64,000 nucleotides of DNA from Microbacteriaceae bacterium VKM Ac-2854 (GTDB lineage: Bacteria; Actinomycetota; Actinomycetes; Actinomycetales; Microbacteriaceae): the NCBI GenBank assembly GCA_013205085.1, contig JABMLH010000004.1, positions 310,001-374,000 of the forward strand, given 5' to 3'. Positions 1 to 7,887 of this stretch are shown here, piece by piece. A model generated the notes under the pieces. The model worked only from the letters and a program-made list of their open reading frames with translations. It had not been told where the DNA came from and searched no databases. The position numbers and the translations under genes are program-made. The first letter of the stretch is position 1. Each line of letters starts with the position of its first letter.

Positions 1-261
1 ATCAGGGTTGCGCCCGTAGCCGACCGACCGGTAGCTCGGGCCGAGCGCCTGCTCGACGAAGCGCTGCTGATGCGCGAGCGTCTCCTGCACCCCGACGAGC
101 GTGGGCCGCTCGTTCTGCAGGAAGCGCCGCAGCAACAGCTTGCGGGTGGGCCAATCATCGGGCGTGCCGGGGGCCGCACGCGGCATCCGACGACGGATGT
201 TGTAGCTCATCACGTGCAGACCGGGCGCGGACACCGCGCCGATCAGCGGAGTATCCGGCAT
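1..261 (-). CDS. Endonuclease/exonuclease/phosphatase-fold protein, 5' part only
   Basis: The first 87 codons are present and the gene runs off the left edge of the window. The N-terminus reads MSYNIR at residues 18-23, followed by a VGVQE motif at 56-60. These are the first two signatures of the EEP (DNase I-like) superfamily, where the Asn (N21) and Glu (E60) help bind the catalytic divalent metal. There is no signal peptide, so the protein is probably cytoplasmic. The substrate (nucleic acid, phosphoinositide or another phosphodiester) cannot be told from this fragment. The ATG lies 7 nt after a TACGCT -10 box (complement 269-274), which suggests a leaderless transcript. The fold assignment is fairly sure; any finer function is unknown. 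Confidence 0.8.
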   Translation of the reverse strand, partial: MPDTPLIGAVSAPGLHVMSYNIRRRMPRAAPGTPDDWPTRKLLLRRFLQNERPTLVGVQETLAHQQRFVEQALGPSYRSVGYGRNPD

Positions 262-268
262 GCCTGCA

Positions 269-274
269 AGCGTA
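269..274 (-). promoter_or_regulatory. -10 box of leaderless EEP-fold gene
   Basis: TACGCT ends 7 nt before the ATG at 261. This fits the actinobacterial TANNNT element and predicts a transcript that starts at or next to the start codon. Confidence 0.5.
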
Positions 275-289
275 GACGCCTTCCCCTTG

Positions 290-334
290 GCGAAAAGTTG
301 CAGCCCCGGAGCGCCGAGGGCTGCAACTTTTCGC
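290..334. terminator. Family-A inverted repeat, copy 1 (bidirectional terminator-like)
   Basis: GCGAAAAGTTGCAGCCC and its exact reverse complement flank an 11-nt loop. The outer A-tract pairs with a T-tract on either strand, as in bidirectional intrinsic terminators. It begins 25 bp beyond the stop of the FBP-domain gene, on its downstream side. Confidence 0.7.
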
Positions 335-359
335 GGACGGCGGGGCGCCTGACCCGGGG

Positions 360-836
360 TCAGCCCAGCACGGCGGCCGCGAAGCCCGCGGCGTGCGCCT
401 GCAGCGAGGCGATCCGCTCCAGTCGCGCGGCCTCGACGTCGAAACCGATGTACGCCATCGGCGGCGCCTTGCGCACGTTGGCCGAGCACTGGAACTCGGC
501 GCAGATCAGCGTGCCGACGGTGTCGCCCTTGCGACCGGCCGCGCCGGCCTTGCGCGCGGCGAAGAACACCACGTCGTTGGGCAGTTTCACGTCGCGGCAC
601 CAGGAGCACTGCGCCCGGGTTCGCGGCGCGGTGCCGGCCTGCTGCAGGACAAGTCCAACGGGCTCGCCGTCGACGGGCACAACGACGTAGCTGCGCCGGG
701 GCAGCTTGCGATCGGTCCAGCCGAGGTAGTCGAGCCGCTCGAAGTCGCCGAGTTCCGGCAGGGTCAGTTCGGTCAGTTCTTTGCGCGAGGCGTTCACGAA
801 CGCGTCGCGGATGTTCTTCTCATCGAGGATGAGCAT
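360..836 (-). CDS. FBP (FusB-type) treble-clef zinc-finger domain protein
   Basis: This 158-residue protein has C77-x2-C80 and C112-x4-C117, which match the four-cysteine treble-clef finger of the FBP_C / FusB-like family. Members of that family bind elongation factor G; the staphylococcal relative FusB rescues ribosomes from fusidic acid. Whether this homologue does so is inference, since actinobacterial copies are usually stand-alone and uncharacterised. The start at 836 was chosen because a TGGAGAA ribosome-binding site sits just upstream, and longer in-frame versions only add low-complexity Arg-rich sequence. The gene stands between two family-A inverted repeats and so is probably monocistronic. 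Confidence 0.75.
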   Translation of the reverse strand: MLILDEKNIRDAFVNASRKELTELTLPELGDFERLDYLGWTDRKLPRRSYVVVPVDGEPVGLVLQQAGTAPRTRAQCSWCRDVKLPNDVVFFAARKAGAAGRKGDTVGTLICAEFQCSANVRKAPPMAYIGFDVEAARLERIASLQAHAAGFAAAVLG

Positions 837-984
837 GGTTCTCCAAACAGGAATAGCGGTCGGGGTGCGGGGTACCGCTATCGACCGCCGACGGACGTGC
901 CGCCGTCGACCTCCCACTGCCCACCGGGCGCCTCGTTCCTGCTCACCCCTCCAGGCTAAACCCCGCTCGCCCGCCGCCACCCTC

Positions 985-1036
985 TTGGCGAAAAGTTGCA
1001 GCCCCGGCGCGCCGAGGGCTGCAACTTTTCGCCAAG
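985..1036. terminator. Family-A inverted repeat, copy 2
   Basis: The arms extend to CTTGGCGAAAAGTTGCAG on the left and the mirror image on the right, with an 11-nt loop. It lies 11 bp past the stop of the minus-strand gene 1047-2540 and upstream of the FBP gene. The rest of 837-1046 is plain intergenic sequence. Confidence 0.7.
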
Positions 1037-1046
1037 GGGAGGGGGG

Positions 1047-2540
1047 TCACGACGGGCGCGGTCGCACCAGGCGGCGCACGAGGAGGAACGTCGCGGCGGT
1101 GCCGGCGGCGGCGACCAGCGCGCCGATCGAGGCGGCCGTCCAGTCGGGCTGGACGGCGACGGCCGTGAAGCCGAAGACGACCGACGGCGCCACGGCCGCG
1201 GCACCGAGCACGGCGAGCACGGTGCCGAATCGCCGTTCACGCCGGTCCGCCTCCGACGCGGTCGCCGCCGCACGATCGCGTTCGCGCTCCTCCGCGCGGC
1301 GGGAGTGCAGTTGCACGAGCGAACGCAGGTCGCTCTGGCTGCGGGCGAGTTCCTCCAGCCGGGCCGTCAAGCCGAGGGCCTCCTGCGCCGCCTGCAACAG
1401 CGCCGTGCCGTCGTTGTGCTCGGGCACCTGGGTGAACCAGAGGTTCAGCCGGAAGTCGACGAGGTCGCGATCCAACGCCTCGACGGTGGCGAGCAGCTGC
1501 TCCAGTTGCTCCGATCCTGTCGAGCGCGCGGCGGCGGCGAGTCGGGCCTCGTGCGCGCTGAGCGCCGCCTTCTGCCGCAGCGCCAGCACGAAGACGTCGA
1601 GGTAGCGCGTGTGCACGAGAGCCCGGATCCGGTTGTTCACCAGCGCACCCGTTTCGAGCTCCAGCCCGTCTCGACCCACGAATCCGGCACCGAACAGGCC
1701 GACGCGGCACGACGTGAGATGCGAGATCTCCGGGGCGGATGCGCCTGCCGACGCCGCCGAATCGTGCGGCAGGTCGACCCCGGCCCGGGATCCGGATGCG
1801 AAGGCCCAGGTCCACTTGTCCGGTTCCGCCCACGCGGTGTGCTCGGCCAGAAGGGCCGGCCGCGGCACCGCTGCGCGGCTCGCGACCGCGTGGGTGATCA
1901 CGAACGGGAACGAGTGATGCTGCTCCCGATCGATGCCCTCGACCCAGCCACCGTTGGCCAGCACAAGACGAATGCGGAAGGTGGCCAGCAGGTGGGCGAG
2001 CACCGCGACCAGCTCACGGCCGAAGTCGCGCTCGAAGGTCGGGCGGCGCACGGCGCGGGCGATCCGCGCCGGGTCGGCGATGATCGCCCCGCCCTCGTCG
2101 AACGGTTCCGCCGTGTCGTCCATCACACCGACGTGCACGATCGCGAAGCCGTCGCGCTGGGCACGCGTGCCGACGCCGCGCCCGTAGCAGCGCAGTTCGA
2201 CGGCGAGCAGTTCGAGCCCGAGCGCGGCGAAGCGGCTGCCCGCATCGCGCTCGTTCGGCCCGATCATCCGCTCACGCAGAGCCGTACCCGAGACGGAATA
2301 CGCCTCCGATCCGGCCGAGCTGTAGTCGTTGACCGAGATCGCGGCGTTGATCGCCCCGGAGAACCAGCCGAAACTCGGCGGCGCGGCTCTCGCGACGCCG
2401 GAGTGCGGTCGAGCGAGGTCGGCTGCGCGCCACGGGATCCGGTCGTCGAACTCGTCGCGCCAGGCGCCGGCGGTGGCATCGTCGAACGGGACGATCAGCG
2501 CCACGCTGGCGGACAGCCACCTCGCGGGGATTTCGGGCAT
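1047..2540 (-). CDS. Unknown protein with two C-terminal membrane segments
   Basis: This 497-residue protein is one I do not recognise. The first 370 residues look like a soluble, mixed alpha/beta region with no signal peptide. A region rich in Glu, Arg and Ala (roughly residues 340-430) looks helical and could form a coiled coil. The last 60 residues hold two hydrophobic segments separated by a short polar turn and end in an Arg-rich tail. This layout, a large cytoplasmic part followed by two C-terminal helices, superficially resembles CorA-type channels, but I see no GMN motif and do not claim that family. The ATG at 2540 follows GAAGGAGTGG at good spacing. The gene appears to be alone in its transcription unit. 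Confidence 0.6.
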   Translation of the reverse strand: MPEIPARWLSASVALIVPFDDATAGAWRDEFDDRIPWRAADLARPHSGVARAAPPSFGWFSGAINAAISVNDYSSAGSEAYSVSGTALRERMIGPNERDAGSRFAALGLELLAVELRCYGRGVGTRAQRDGFAIVHVGVMDDTAEPFDEGGAIIADPARIARAVRRPTFERDFGRELVAVLAHLLATFRIRLVLANGGWVEGIDREQHHSFPFVITHAVASRAAVPRPALLAEHTAWAEPDKWTWAFASGSRAGVDLPHDSAASAGASAPEISHLTSCRVGLFGAGFVGRDGLELETGALVNNRIRALVHTRYLDVFVLALRQKAALSAHEARLAAAARSTGSEQLEQLLATVEALDRDLVDFRLNLWFTQVPEHNDGTALLQAAQEALGLTARLEELARSQSDLRSLVQLHSRRAEERERDRAAATASEADRRERRFGTVLAVLGAAAVAPSVVFGFTAVAVQPDWTAASIGALVAAAGTAATFLLVRRLVRPRPS

Positions 2541-2714
2541 AGCGAAGCCACTCCTTCGGATCAGCCTGCCCCTGAGTCGATGTGTTCCTCGGACTGTAGT
2601 GAGCCGCAGCACCGCGGATGCCCGCCGGGCGCCCGGTGCGTCGTTTCGGTCGCGCATTGCACGATTCGCGTCCTGATGGATGAGTTCAGCGGCGGATGCC
2701 GCGCGGCGGGTCGC

Positions 2715-2934
2715 AGCGCCGCTCAACCCCCGGCCTGCACCGCGTGCGACTGCCAGGCCCAGCAGGCTGAGCCCATAGCGCCGCTCACCCCCCGGCCTGC
2801 ACCGCGTGCGACTGCCAGGCCCAGCAGGCTGAGCCCCCAGCGCCGCTCAACCCCCGGACTGCACCGCGTGCGACTGCCAGGCCCAGCAGGCTGAGCCCCC
2901 AGCGCCGCTCAACCCCCGGACTGCACCGAGTGCA
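2715..2934. repeat. 62-bp tandem repeat copied from the 3' end of the ABC exporter gene
   Basis: The word AGCGCCGCTCA recurs at 2715, 2777, 2839 and 2901, an exact 62-bp period: three full units plus the partial fourth that contains the real 3' end of the exporter gene. On the minus strand each unit re-encodes the terminal VQSGG and stop codon. The units differ by only a few bases. The 2541-2908 gap otherwise holds the upstream region of the gene ending at 1047, with no further gene that I can support. Confidence 0.9.
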
Positions 2935-4672
2935 ACCTCGCGTAGCGCCCGCCGCGCGCGAGCAGGGCCTCGTGGCTGCCGATCTCGAGGATGCGGCCGC
3001 GTTCGAGCACCACGATGCGGTCGGCCGAGCGGATGGTCGAGAGCCGGTGCGCGACCACCAGGGTGGTCCGGCCGCGCATCAGCCGCGCGAGCGCATCCTG
3101 CACCAGCGCCTCCGACTCCGGATCGAGCGCGCTGGTCGCCTCGTCCAGCACCAGCACGCGCGGATCGCGGACGAGGGCGCGCGCGATCGCGATCCGCTGA
3201 CGCTGGCCGCCCGAGAGCCGGGCGCCGCGCTCGCCGGCGATGGTGTGCCATCCCTCCGGCAGCGCCTGCACGAAGTCGAGCGCGTTCGCATCCCTCAGCG
3301 CGGCTCGGATGCGCTCGTCGCTCACCGCGCCGAGCCCGTAGGCCACGTTGTCGCGGATCGAGCCCTCGAACAGGACCGACTCCTGCGGCACGACCGAGAC
3401 GAAGCGACGGTAGCTGCGCAGGTCGAGCGCCTCCATGTCGACGCCGTCGAGCAGCACCCGGCCGCGGGTGGGGCGGAGGAAGCCCAGCACCAGGTTCAGC
3501 ATGGTCGACTTACCGGAACCGGAGGAGCCCACGAACGCGACCGTCTCGCCCGCGCGCACGTCGAGCGAGACGTCGTCGAGCGCGAGGGCGTCGTCGTACG
3601 CGTAGTCGACGTGCTCCAGCCGGATGCCGCCGCGCGCCTGGGGCACCGCCGCCTTGCCCTCGTTCAGCTCGAGGTCCGGATCCTGCATCACCTCGCCGAT
3701 CGAGCGGATGGATTCGGTACCGCGGGCGACGATCGGCAGCAGCATCAGCAGGTTGGTCATCGCGCCGGTGAGCAGGGCGAAGTAGGAGCTGAGCAGCACG
3801 ACCTGGCCGGCGCTGATCGGGATCCAGCCGCTGATCGACACCCAGGCCGCGAGCACGAGGCAGCCGACCCCGAGCAGTTGCAGGCCGACCCAGGACAGCG
3901 AGGCGAAGCGTCCGTTCAGCAGGTCGAGGTTGTACCCGGCGGAGCGCACCCCCTCCGCTCCGGCGGCGACGCGATCGACGGCGGTGCTCTCGAGTCCGTG
4001 CGCGCGGGTGATCGGGATGAGCGTGGCCATCTCGCCCACGCGGGCCGAGAAGCGCTCGACCTCGCGGCGGAAGGTCTCGTTACCCTCGCGGGAGCGGCTG
4101 CCGAGGAAGGCGCGCAGCAGCACCGCGAGCGGGATCGCGAGGGCGTAGACGGGCAGGAACGCCGGCACGTTCACCGCCGTCATCACGATCGCGCCGATCG
4201 CCACCATGCTCGCCGAGAGCAGCGGATGCGCGACCTGCTGCAGCATCGTCTCGACGTTCTCGACGTCGCGCACGACCTTGGTCTGCACCACCGAGGAGCT
4301 CGCGCGGGTGTGGAAACCGATCGAGAGCGTCTGCAGCCGCGCGGCCAGGGCGTTGCGCAGATCCGCCCCGGTGTGCCGCACCGCGCTCATGAAGAAACGG
4401 GTGTACAGCACGTGGTTCGGGTAGTTCTGCGCGAGGGCGATCACGGCGATGCCGGCCCAGAGCCAGAGCGTTTCGGCCGGGCCGCCGGCGACCACGACGT
4501 CGATGATCGCCGCGGTGACCACGGGCAGCAGCCAGAGCGGAGTGTCCTTCACGGCGAAGAACAGCACCGAGAGCAGCACCTTGCCGCGGTATCGCCCGAG
4601 CAGTCGGAACACCGAGCGCACGGGCCGTCGCTGGTCGATATCGATGCTGGAAAACGCTTGCCCACGGCTCAT
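2909..4672 (-). CDS. ABC exporter, fused membrane domain and ATPase (MdlB/MsbA type)
   Basis: This 587-residue half-transporter has an N-terminal six-helix type I exporter domain (about residues 30-310) followed by an ATPase domain. The ATPase shows Walker A GSSGSGKST, Q-loop VPQES, signature LSGGQRQR, Walker B VLVLDEATSALD and H-loop AHRLST, all intact. Such proteins act as homodimers or heterodimers in the cytoplasmic membrane and export lipids, peptides or drugs; no partner half-gene is adjacent, so a homodimer is more likely. The ATG at 4672 was chosen because it precedes MSRGQAF and follows GGATGAGG. The substrate is unknown. The 3' end has been copied three times downstream as a 62-bp tandem array. 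Confidence 0.9.
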   Translation of the reverse strand: MSRGQAFSSIDIDQRRPVRSVFRLLGRYRGKVLLSVLFFAVKDTPLWLLPVVTAAIIDVVVAGGPAETLWLWAGIAVIALAQNYPNHVLYTRFFMSAVRHTGADLRNALAARLQTLSIGFHTRASSSVVQTKVVRDVENVETMLQQVAHPLLSASMVAIGAIVMTAVNVPAFLPVYALAIPLAVLLRAFLGSRSREGNETFRREVERFSARVGEMATLIPITRAHGLESTAVDRVAAGAEGVRSAGYNLDLLNGRFASLSWVGLQLLGVGCLVLAAWVSISGWIPISAGQVVLLSSYFALLTGAMTNLLMLLPIVARGTESIRSIGEVMQDPDLELNEGKAAVPQARGGIRLEHVDYAYDDALALDDVSLDVRAGETVAFVGSSGSGKSTMLNLVLGFLRPTRGRVLLDGVDMEALDLRSYRRFVSVVPQESVLFEGSIRDNVAYGLGAVSDERIRAALRDANALDFVQALPEGWHTIAGERGARLSGGQRQRIAIARALVRDPRVLVLDEATSALDPESEALVQDALARLMRGRTTLVVAHRLSTIRSADRIVVLERGRILEIGSHEALLARGGRYARLHSVQSGG

Positions 4673-4724
4673 GCCCTCATCCTGCCGCACCCCCGTCGCG
4701 ACGCGCCATCCCCGCGGGGCCCGA

Positions 4725-4771
4725 GGCGAAAAGTTGCAGCCCCGGCGCCGGTAGGGCTGCAACTTTTCGCC
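4725..4771. terminator. Family-A inverted repeat, copy 3
   Basis: GGCGAAAAGTTGCAGCCC and its complement surround an 11-nt loop. It lies 17 bp beyond the stop of the HAD gene, at the end of the seven-gene phosphoester cluster, where an operon terminator is expected. Confidence 0.7.
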
Positions 4772-4787
4772 AGAACAGGAGGGGGCG

Positions 4788-5405
4788 TCAGAGCAGCGCG
4801 GGGAGGTCGAGCAGCGACGAGATGACGTGGTCGGCGCCGGCGGCGCGCAGGGCGTCGACCGGGGTGTAGCCGCCGGCGACGGCGACCGCGAGGTAGCCGG
4901 CGGTGCGGGCGCAGACCATGTCGTAGGCGGTGTCGCCGACGTACACCGCCCGCGCCCGCTCGCCGCGATAGCGCCGCAGCACCGCGAGCTTGTCGGTGGT
5001 CGGCGCCTCCAGGGCCGCCCACGCGACCTCGAAGCCGAGGCTGTCGAGGTCGTACTCGACGCTGCTGCGCGCCGCCGCCGAGACGACGCCGAGGTAGGCT
5101 CCGCCATCCGCTAGCCGCCGCAGCGCCTCGTGCGCCCCGGCCCGCGCGACCGAGGCCCGTGCCGCCATGTGCGCGTTCCACTCCTGCTCCGCCTCGAAGA
5201 CGTCGCCCGCCCCGAGTCGGTCGAACATCGCCGCCATCGGCAGCGAGAACTCCCGAGCGAAGCCCGCGTGGCTGAGCGCCGGACGCTGCCGGGCGACCAG
5301 CACCGCGTTCAACGCATCCCGCGCCCGGTCCGCGTCGAGCACCACGGTGCCGTTCCAGTCGAACAGCACCATCGTGTCGCCCCAGGCCGAGGGCGCGGCG
5401 CTCAC
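4788..5405 (-). CDS. HAD-superfamily hydrolase, last gene of the phosphoester-uptake cluster
   Basis: This 205-residue protein has HAD motif I as DWNGTV (D16-N18), motif II VVSA, motif III lysine in TTDK and motif IV GDTAYD. A helical cap lies between motifs I and II, as in beta-phosphoglucomutase or phosphoglycolate-type members. It probably removes phosphate from a small metabolite in the cytoplasm. Residue D+2, normally the general acid/base Asp, is Asn here; this DWNGT variant occurs in a HAD subgroup, but it leaves the catalytic assignment less certain. The GTG start overlaps the TGA of the upstream ABC ATPase gene by 4 nt, so the two are translationally coupled. Its position suggests it acts on whatever the importer brings in. 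Confidence 0.8.
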   Translation of the reverse strand: MSAAPSAWGDTMVLFDWNGTVVLDADRARDALNAVLVARQRPALSHAGFAREFSLPMAAMFDRLGAGDVFEAEQEWNAHMAARASVARAGAHEALRRLADGGAYLGVVSAAARSSVEYDLDSLGFEVAWAALEAPTTDKLAVLRRYRGERARAVYVGDTAYDMVCARTAGYLAVAVAGGYTPVDALRAAGADHVISSLLDLPALL

Positions 5406-6487
5406 GCCGGGACCTGCTCGGCCCGCAGCAGCCCGCGTTCGACGGCGTCGCCGAGGCGCGCGCCGGTGACGGAGTCGTACACGTGCACATCCGAGCGGCC
5501 GCAGACCGCACTCACCACGGAGCCGACCCGGGGCGAGTCGAGCACGTCGCAGCGCAGGGCGACGGCGGATCCGGACGCGGTGCGCAGGTGCACCACGCGG
5601 TCCTTGCCGGTCGGCTCGACCAGTTCCACGACGCCCGAGATCGACCAGCCGTCGCCCGGATCCGCGGCCAGGCGCAGCTGCTCGGCGCGCACGCCGAGGG
5701 TCAGACCGGCCGCGCCGCGAACGGTTCCGAACGCGCAGGCGAGATCCTCCCCCACCGGCATCAGGTTCATCGGCGGGGTGCCGATGAACCCCGCGACGAA
5801 CAGGGTGGCGGGAGCCGCGTACAGCTCGTCGGGCGTACCGAGCTGCTCGATCCGGCCGTCGCGGATGACCGCGATCCGGTCGGCCATGGCCATCGCGTCG
5901 AGCTGGTCGTGCGTGACGTTGATCCCCGTCGCGCCGACGGAGCGCAGCAGGGTCGCTATCTCGAGCCGCAGCACCGCGTGCAGCTGCGCGTCCAGGCCCG
6001 AGAGCGGCTCGTCCAGCAGCACGATGCCGCTGCGGCGGGCGAGCGCGCGGGCCAGGGCGATGCGCTGGCGCTGGCCGCCCGACATCTGCTTCGGCTTGCG
6101 GTCGAGCAGGTGCTCCACCTGCATCCGCCCGGCGATGTCGCGTGCTCGCGCCTCGGCCTCCTTCTTCGGCAGGCCGAGGCCGTGCCGCAGCCCGAGGGTG
6201 ATGTTCTCGAGCGAGGAGAGGTGCGGGTAGAGGGCGAAGTGCTGGAAGACGATCGCCGCGTCGCGCTGGTGCGCCGGGATGCCCGCCTGCGAGACGCCGT
6301 CGAAGCGGACGCTGCCGGAGTCGGTGTCCTCCAAGCCGGCGATGACGCGGAGCAGGGTGGACTTGCCGGAGCCGGAGGGCCCGAGCACGGCGACGTGCTC
6401 GCCGTCCTCGATGCGGAGGTCGATGCCGTCCAGCGCGCGGACGGCGCCGAAGGTCTTGGTGAGCGAGCCGAGTTCGACGGAGGCCAT
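5402..6487 (-). CDS. CUT1-type ABC importer ATPase (UgpC/MalK-like)
   Basis: This 361-residue protein has Walker A GPSGSGKST (36-44), signature MSGGQRQR, Walker B IVLLDEPLSGLD and the switch motif NVTHDQ. A C-terminal TOBE/OB region of about 130 residues follows, as in UgpC, MalK and PotA-like subunits. It energises the two permeases encoded upstream (7888-9626). A dedicated ATPase is notable because many actinobacterial CUT1 importers share one distant MsiK. Its presence here makes the importer self-contained and is closer to the glycerol-3-phosphate/putrescine-type arrangement. The ATG is 5 nt after the stop of the binding-protein gene, and the HAD gene overlaps its end. Confidence 0.9.
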   Translation of the reverse strand: MASVELGSLTKTFGAVRALDGIDLRIEDGEHVAVLGPSGSGKSTLLRVIAGLEDTDSGSVRFDGVSQAGIPAHQRDAAIVFQHFALYPHLSSLENITLGLRHGLGLPKKEAEARARDIAGRMQVEHLLDRKPKQMSGGQRQRIALARALARRSGIVLLDEPLSGLDAQLHAVLRLEIATLLRSVGATGINVTHDQLDAMAMADRIAVIRDGRIEQLGTPDELYAAPATLFVAGFIGTPPMNLMPVGEDLACAFGTVRGAAGLTLGVRAEQLRLAADPGDGWSISGVVELVEPTGKDRVVHLRTASGSAVALRCDVLDSPRVGSVVSAVCGRSDVHVYDSVTGARLGDAVERGLLRAEQVPA

Positions 6488-6492
6488 GGTCG

Positions 6493-7794
6493 TTACTTCG
6501 CCACGATGCCGTCGATGGTGGTGACCGCGGCACTCACGGCCTCGGCCGCATCCGCCCCGGTGGCGAGCTTCTGCGCCATCGAGCGGAAGGTGTCGTTGAC
6601 CTGCACGGTCGCGTCGCCGGCGAAGCCGCCCCACGGGGTGAGGTCCTTGTCGTAGCTCCAGGCGTAGGTGAGCTGCGGGGTGGCGGCGTCGCTGCCGAGC
6701 AGCTCCTCGGCGGCGGCGGAGTCGACCGGGATGTAGGAGTAGGCGGTTCCGGAGGCCTTCAGCACAGCCTCGGTCGAGAGCAGCTCGGAGATCAGCGCGG
6801 TGGAGAAGGCCGCCTGGCAGGCGTCCTCCGAGAGCACGACCCAGCCGTTGCCGCCGGCGGGCAGCGCGCCGGCCTTCCCACCGACACTGGGCAGGTCGAC
6901 CGGGGTCCAGTCGAAGGCGCCGTTGACGGTCTTGCTCATGGTGGCGATGAGGGACGTGGTGGTGACCATGAACGCCGCGTTGCCGCCGGCGAATTGGGCG
7001 ATCGCATCCTGGGTGCCGACGCCGAGCTCGAGCTTGTCGGCGCCGAGGGTCGACCAGATCGAGAGCGCCTCGACGCCGGTGTCGTCGCCGAAGCCGGCGG
7101 TGCCGTCGGCGTTCACGAAGGTGCCGCCCGAACCCTGCACGAAGGCCTGGCCGAACCAGTCCGCGAGTCCGTCGGTGGGGATGGTGACCGAGGGGCCGCC
7201 GGTGATCGCGCTGACCTTCTTCGCCGCGGCGACCAGGTCGTCGAGCGTGGTGATGTCGGCGGCGTCGACACCGGCCTCGGCGGCCAGCTCCTCGTTCACG
7301 AGCAGCACGGGGGCCGAGATCTGGGCGGGAGCGAGGTAGACGGTGTCGTCCACGGTGCCGGCGCCGAGGAACTGCGACTGGTAGGTCTCGGGCAGGCTGG
7401 CCGGGTCGATCGGCATCGGCGCGTAGGTGTCGACCCAGAAGCGCAGCTGGCCCAATCCCGTCATGATCACGTCGGGGCGCTTGCCCACGGCGATGTCGGC
7501 GACGATCTGCTTGGTCAGCTCGTCGTAGCTGGTGGTCTGCTGCGGCGTGGCGTCGATGGTGAGGCCGGGGTACTGCTTCTGCAGGTTCGCGCTGGCGACG
7601 GTCATCGCATCCGTCGCCTGCTGCCCGAAGACAGCGCTGATGGTCGTGGTGCTGGGGTCGCAGCTGTCGATGGCGGCGGCGGCCGCGACGGTGGCGGCGG
7701 GATCGGAGGCGCCGGCGGTACCGGAGCAGGCCGAGAGGGCGAGGGCCGAGGTGAGCGCGAGGGCGCCGACGGCGAGGAAGCGGTTCTTGGGCAT
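6493..7794 (-). CDS. ABC importer solute-binding lipoprotein
   Basis: This 433-residue protein starts with a lipoprotein signal peptide whose lipobox LSAC places the modified Cys at residue 23. The mature part has the family 1 extracellular solute-binding (MalE-like) organisation, with typical elements such as PDVIMTGLG near residue 120 and a C-terminal helical lobe. It would capture the ligand outside the membrane and deliver it to the two permeases. The ligand cannot be read from sequence; the phosphatase and phosphoesterase neighbours suggest a phosphorylated polyol, sugar or phosphodiester (inference). A G-rich tandem repeat separates it from the upstream permease gene. Confidence 0.88.
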   Translation of the reverse strand: MPKNRFLAVGALALTSALALSACSGTAGASDPAATVAAAAAIDSCDPSTTTISAVFGQQATDAMTVASANLQKQYPGLTIDATPQQTTSYDELTKQIVADIAVGKRPDVIMTGLGQLRFWVDTYAPMPIDPASLPETYQSQFLGAGTVDDTVYLAPAQISAPVLLVNEELAAEAGVDAADITTLDDLVAAAKKVSAITGGPSVTIPTDGLADWFGQAFVQGSGGTFVNADGTAGFGDDTGVEALSIWSTLGADKLELGVGTQDAIAQFAGGNAAFMVTTTSLIATMSKTVNGAFDWTPVDLPSVGGKAGALPAGGNGWVVLSEDACQAAFSTALISELLSTEAVLKASGTAYSYIPVDSAAAEELLGSDAATPQLTYAWSYDKDLTPWGGFAGDATVQVNDTFRSMAQKLATGADAAEAVSAAVTTIDGIVAK

Positions 7795-7814
7795 GGTGAA
7801 ACGGGCTCCTTGGG

Positions 7815-7886
7815 AGTGGGGGTGGGTGTGGAGGGGGGTGTGGAGGGGGGTGTGGAGGGGGGTGGAGGTCGGGTGTGGAGGTCGGG
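7815..7886. repeat. G-rich 12-bp tandem repeat between permease and binding-protein genes
   Basis: TGTGGAGGGGGG recurs at 7827, 7839 and 7851, followed by two degenerate TGGAGGTCGGG units. G-runs lie on the plus strand, so the mRNA of this minus-strand operon is C-rich here. The plus strand could form G-quadruplexes. It occupies the only sizeable intercistronic gap in an otherwise overlapping operon. Confidence 0.8.
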
Positions 7887-7887
7887 C

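Noticed and set aside
70-690. Long plus-strand open frame at the left edge
   Set aside because: It overlaps two minus-strand genes with recognisable motifs (EEP and FBP) and a hairpin; its own translation is low-complexity.
2715-2934. Possible CRISPR array
   Set aside because: The 62-bp units are contiguous and near identical with no variable spacers, and no cas genes are present.
2930-4825. 631-codon plus-strand frame opposite the ABC exporter
   Set aside because: High-GC antisense shadow; the minus strand has all ABC motifs in order.
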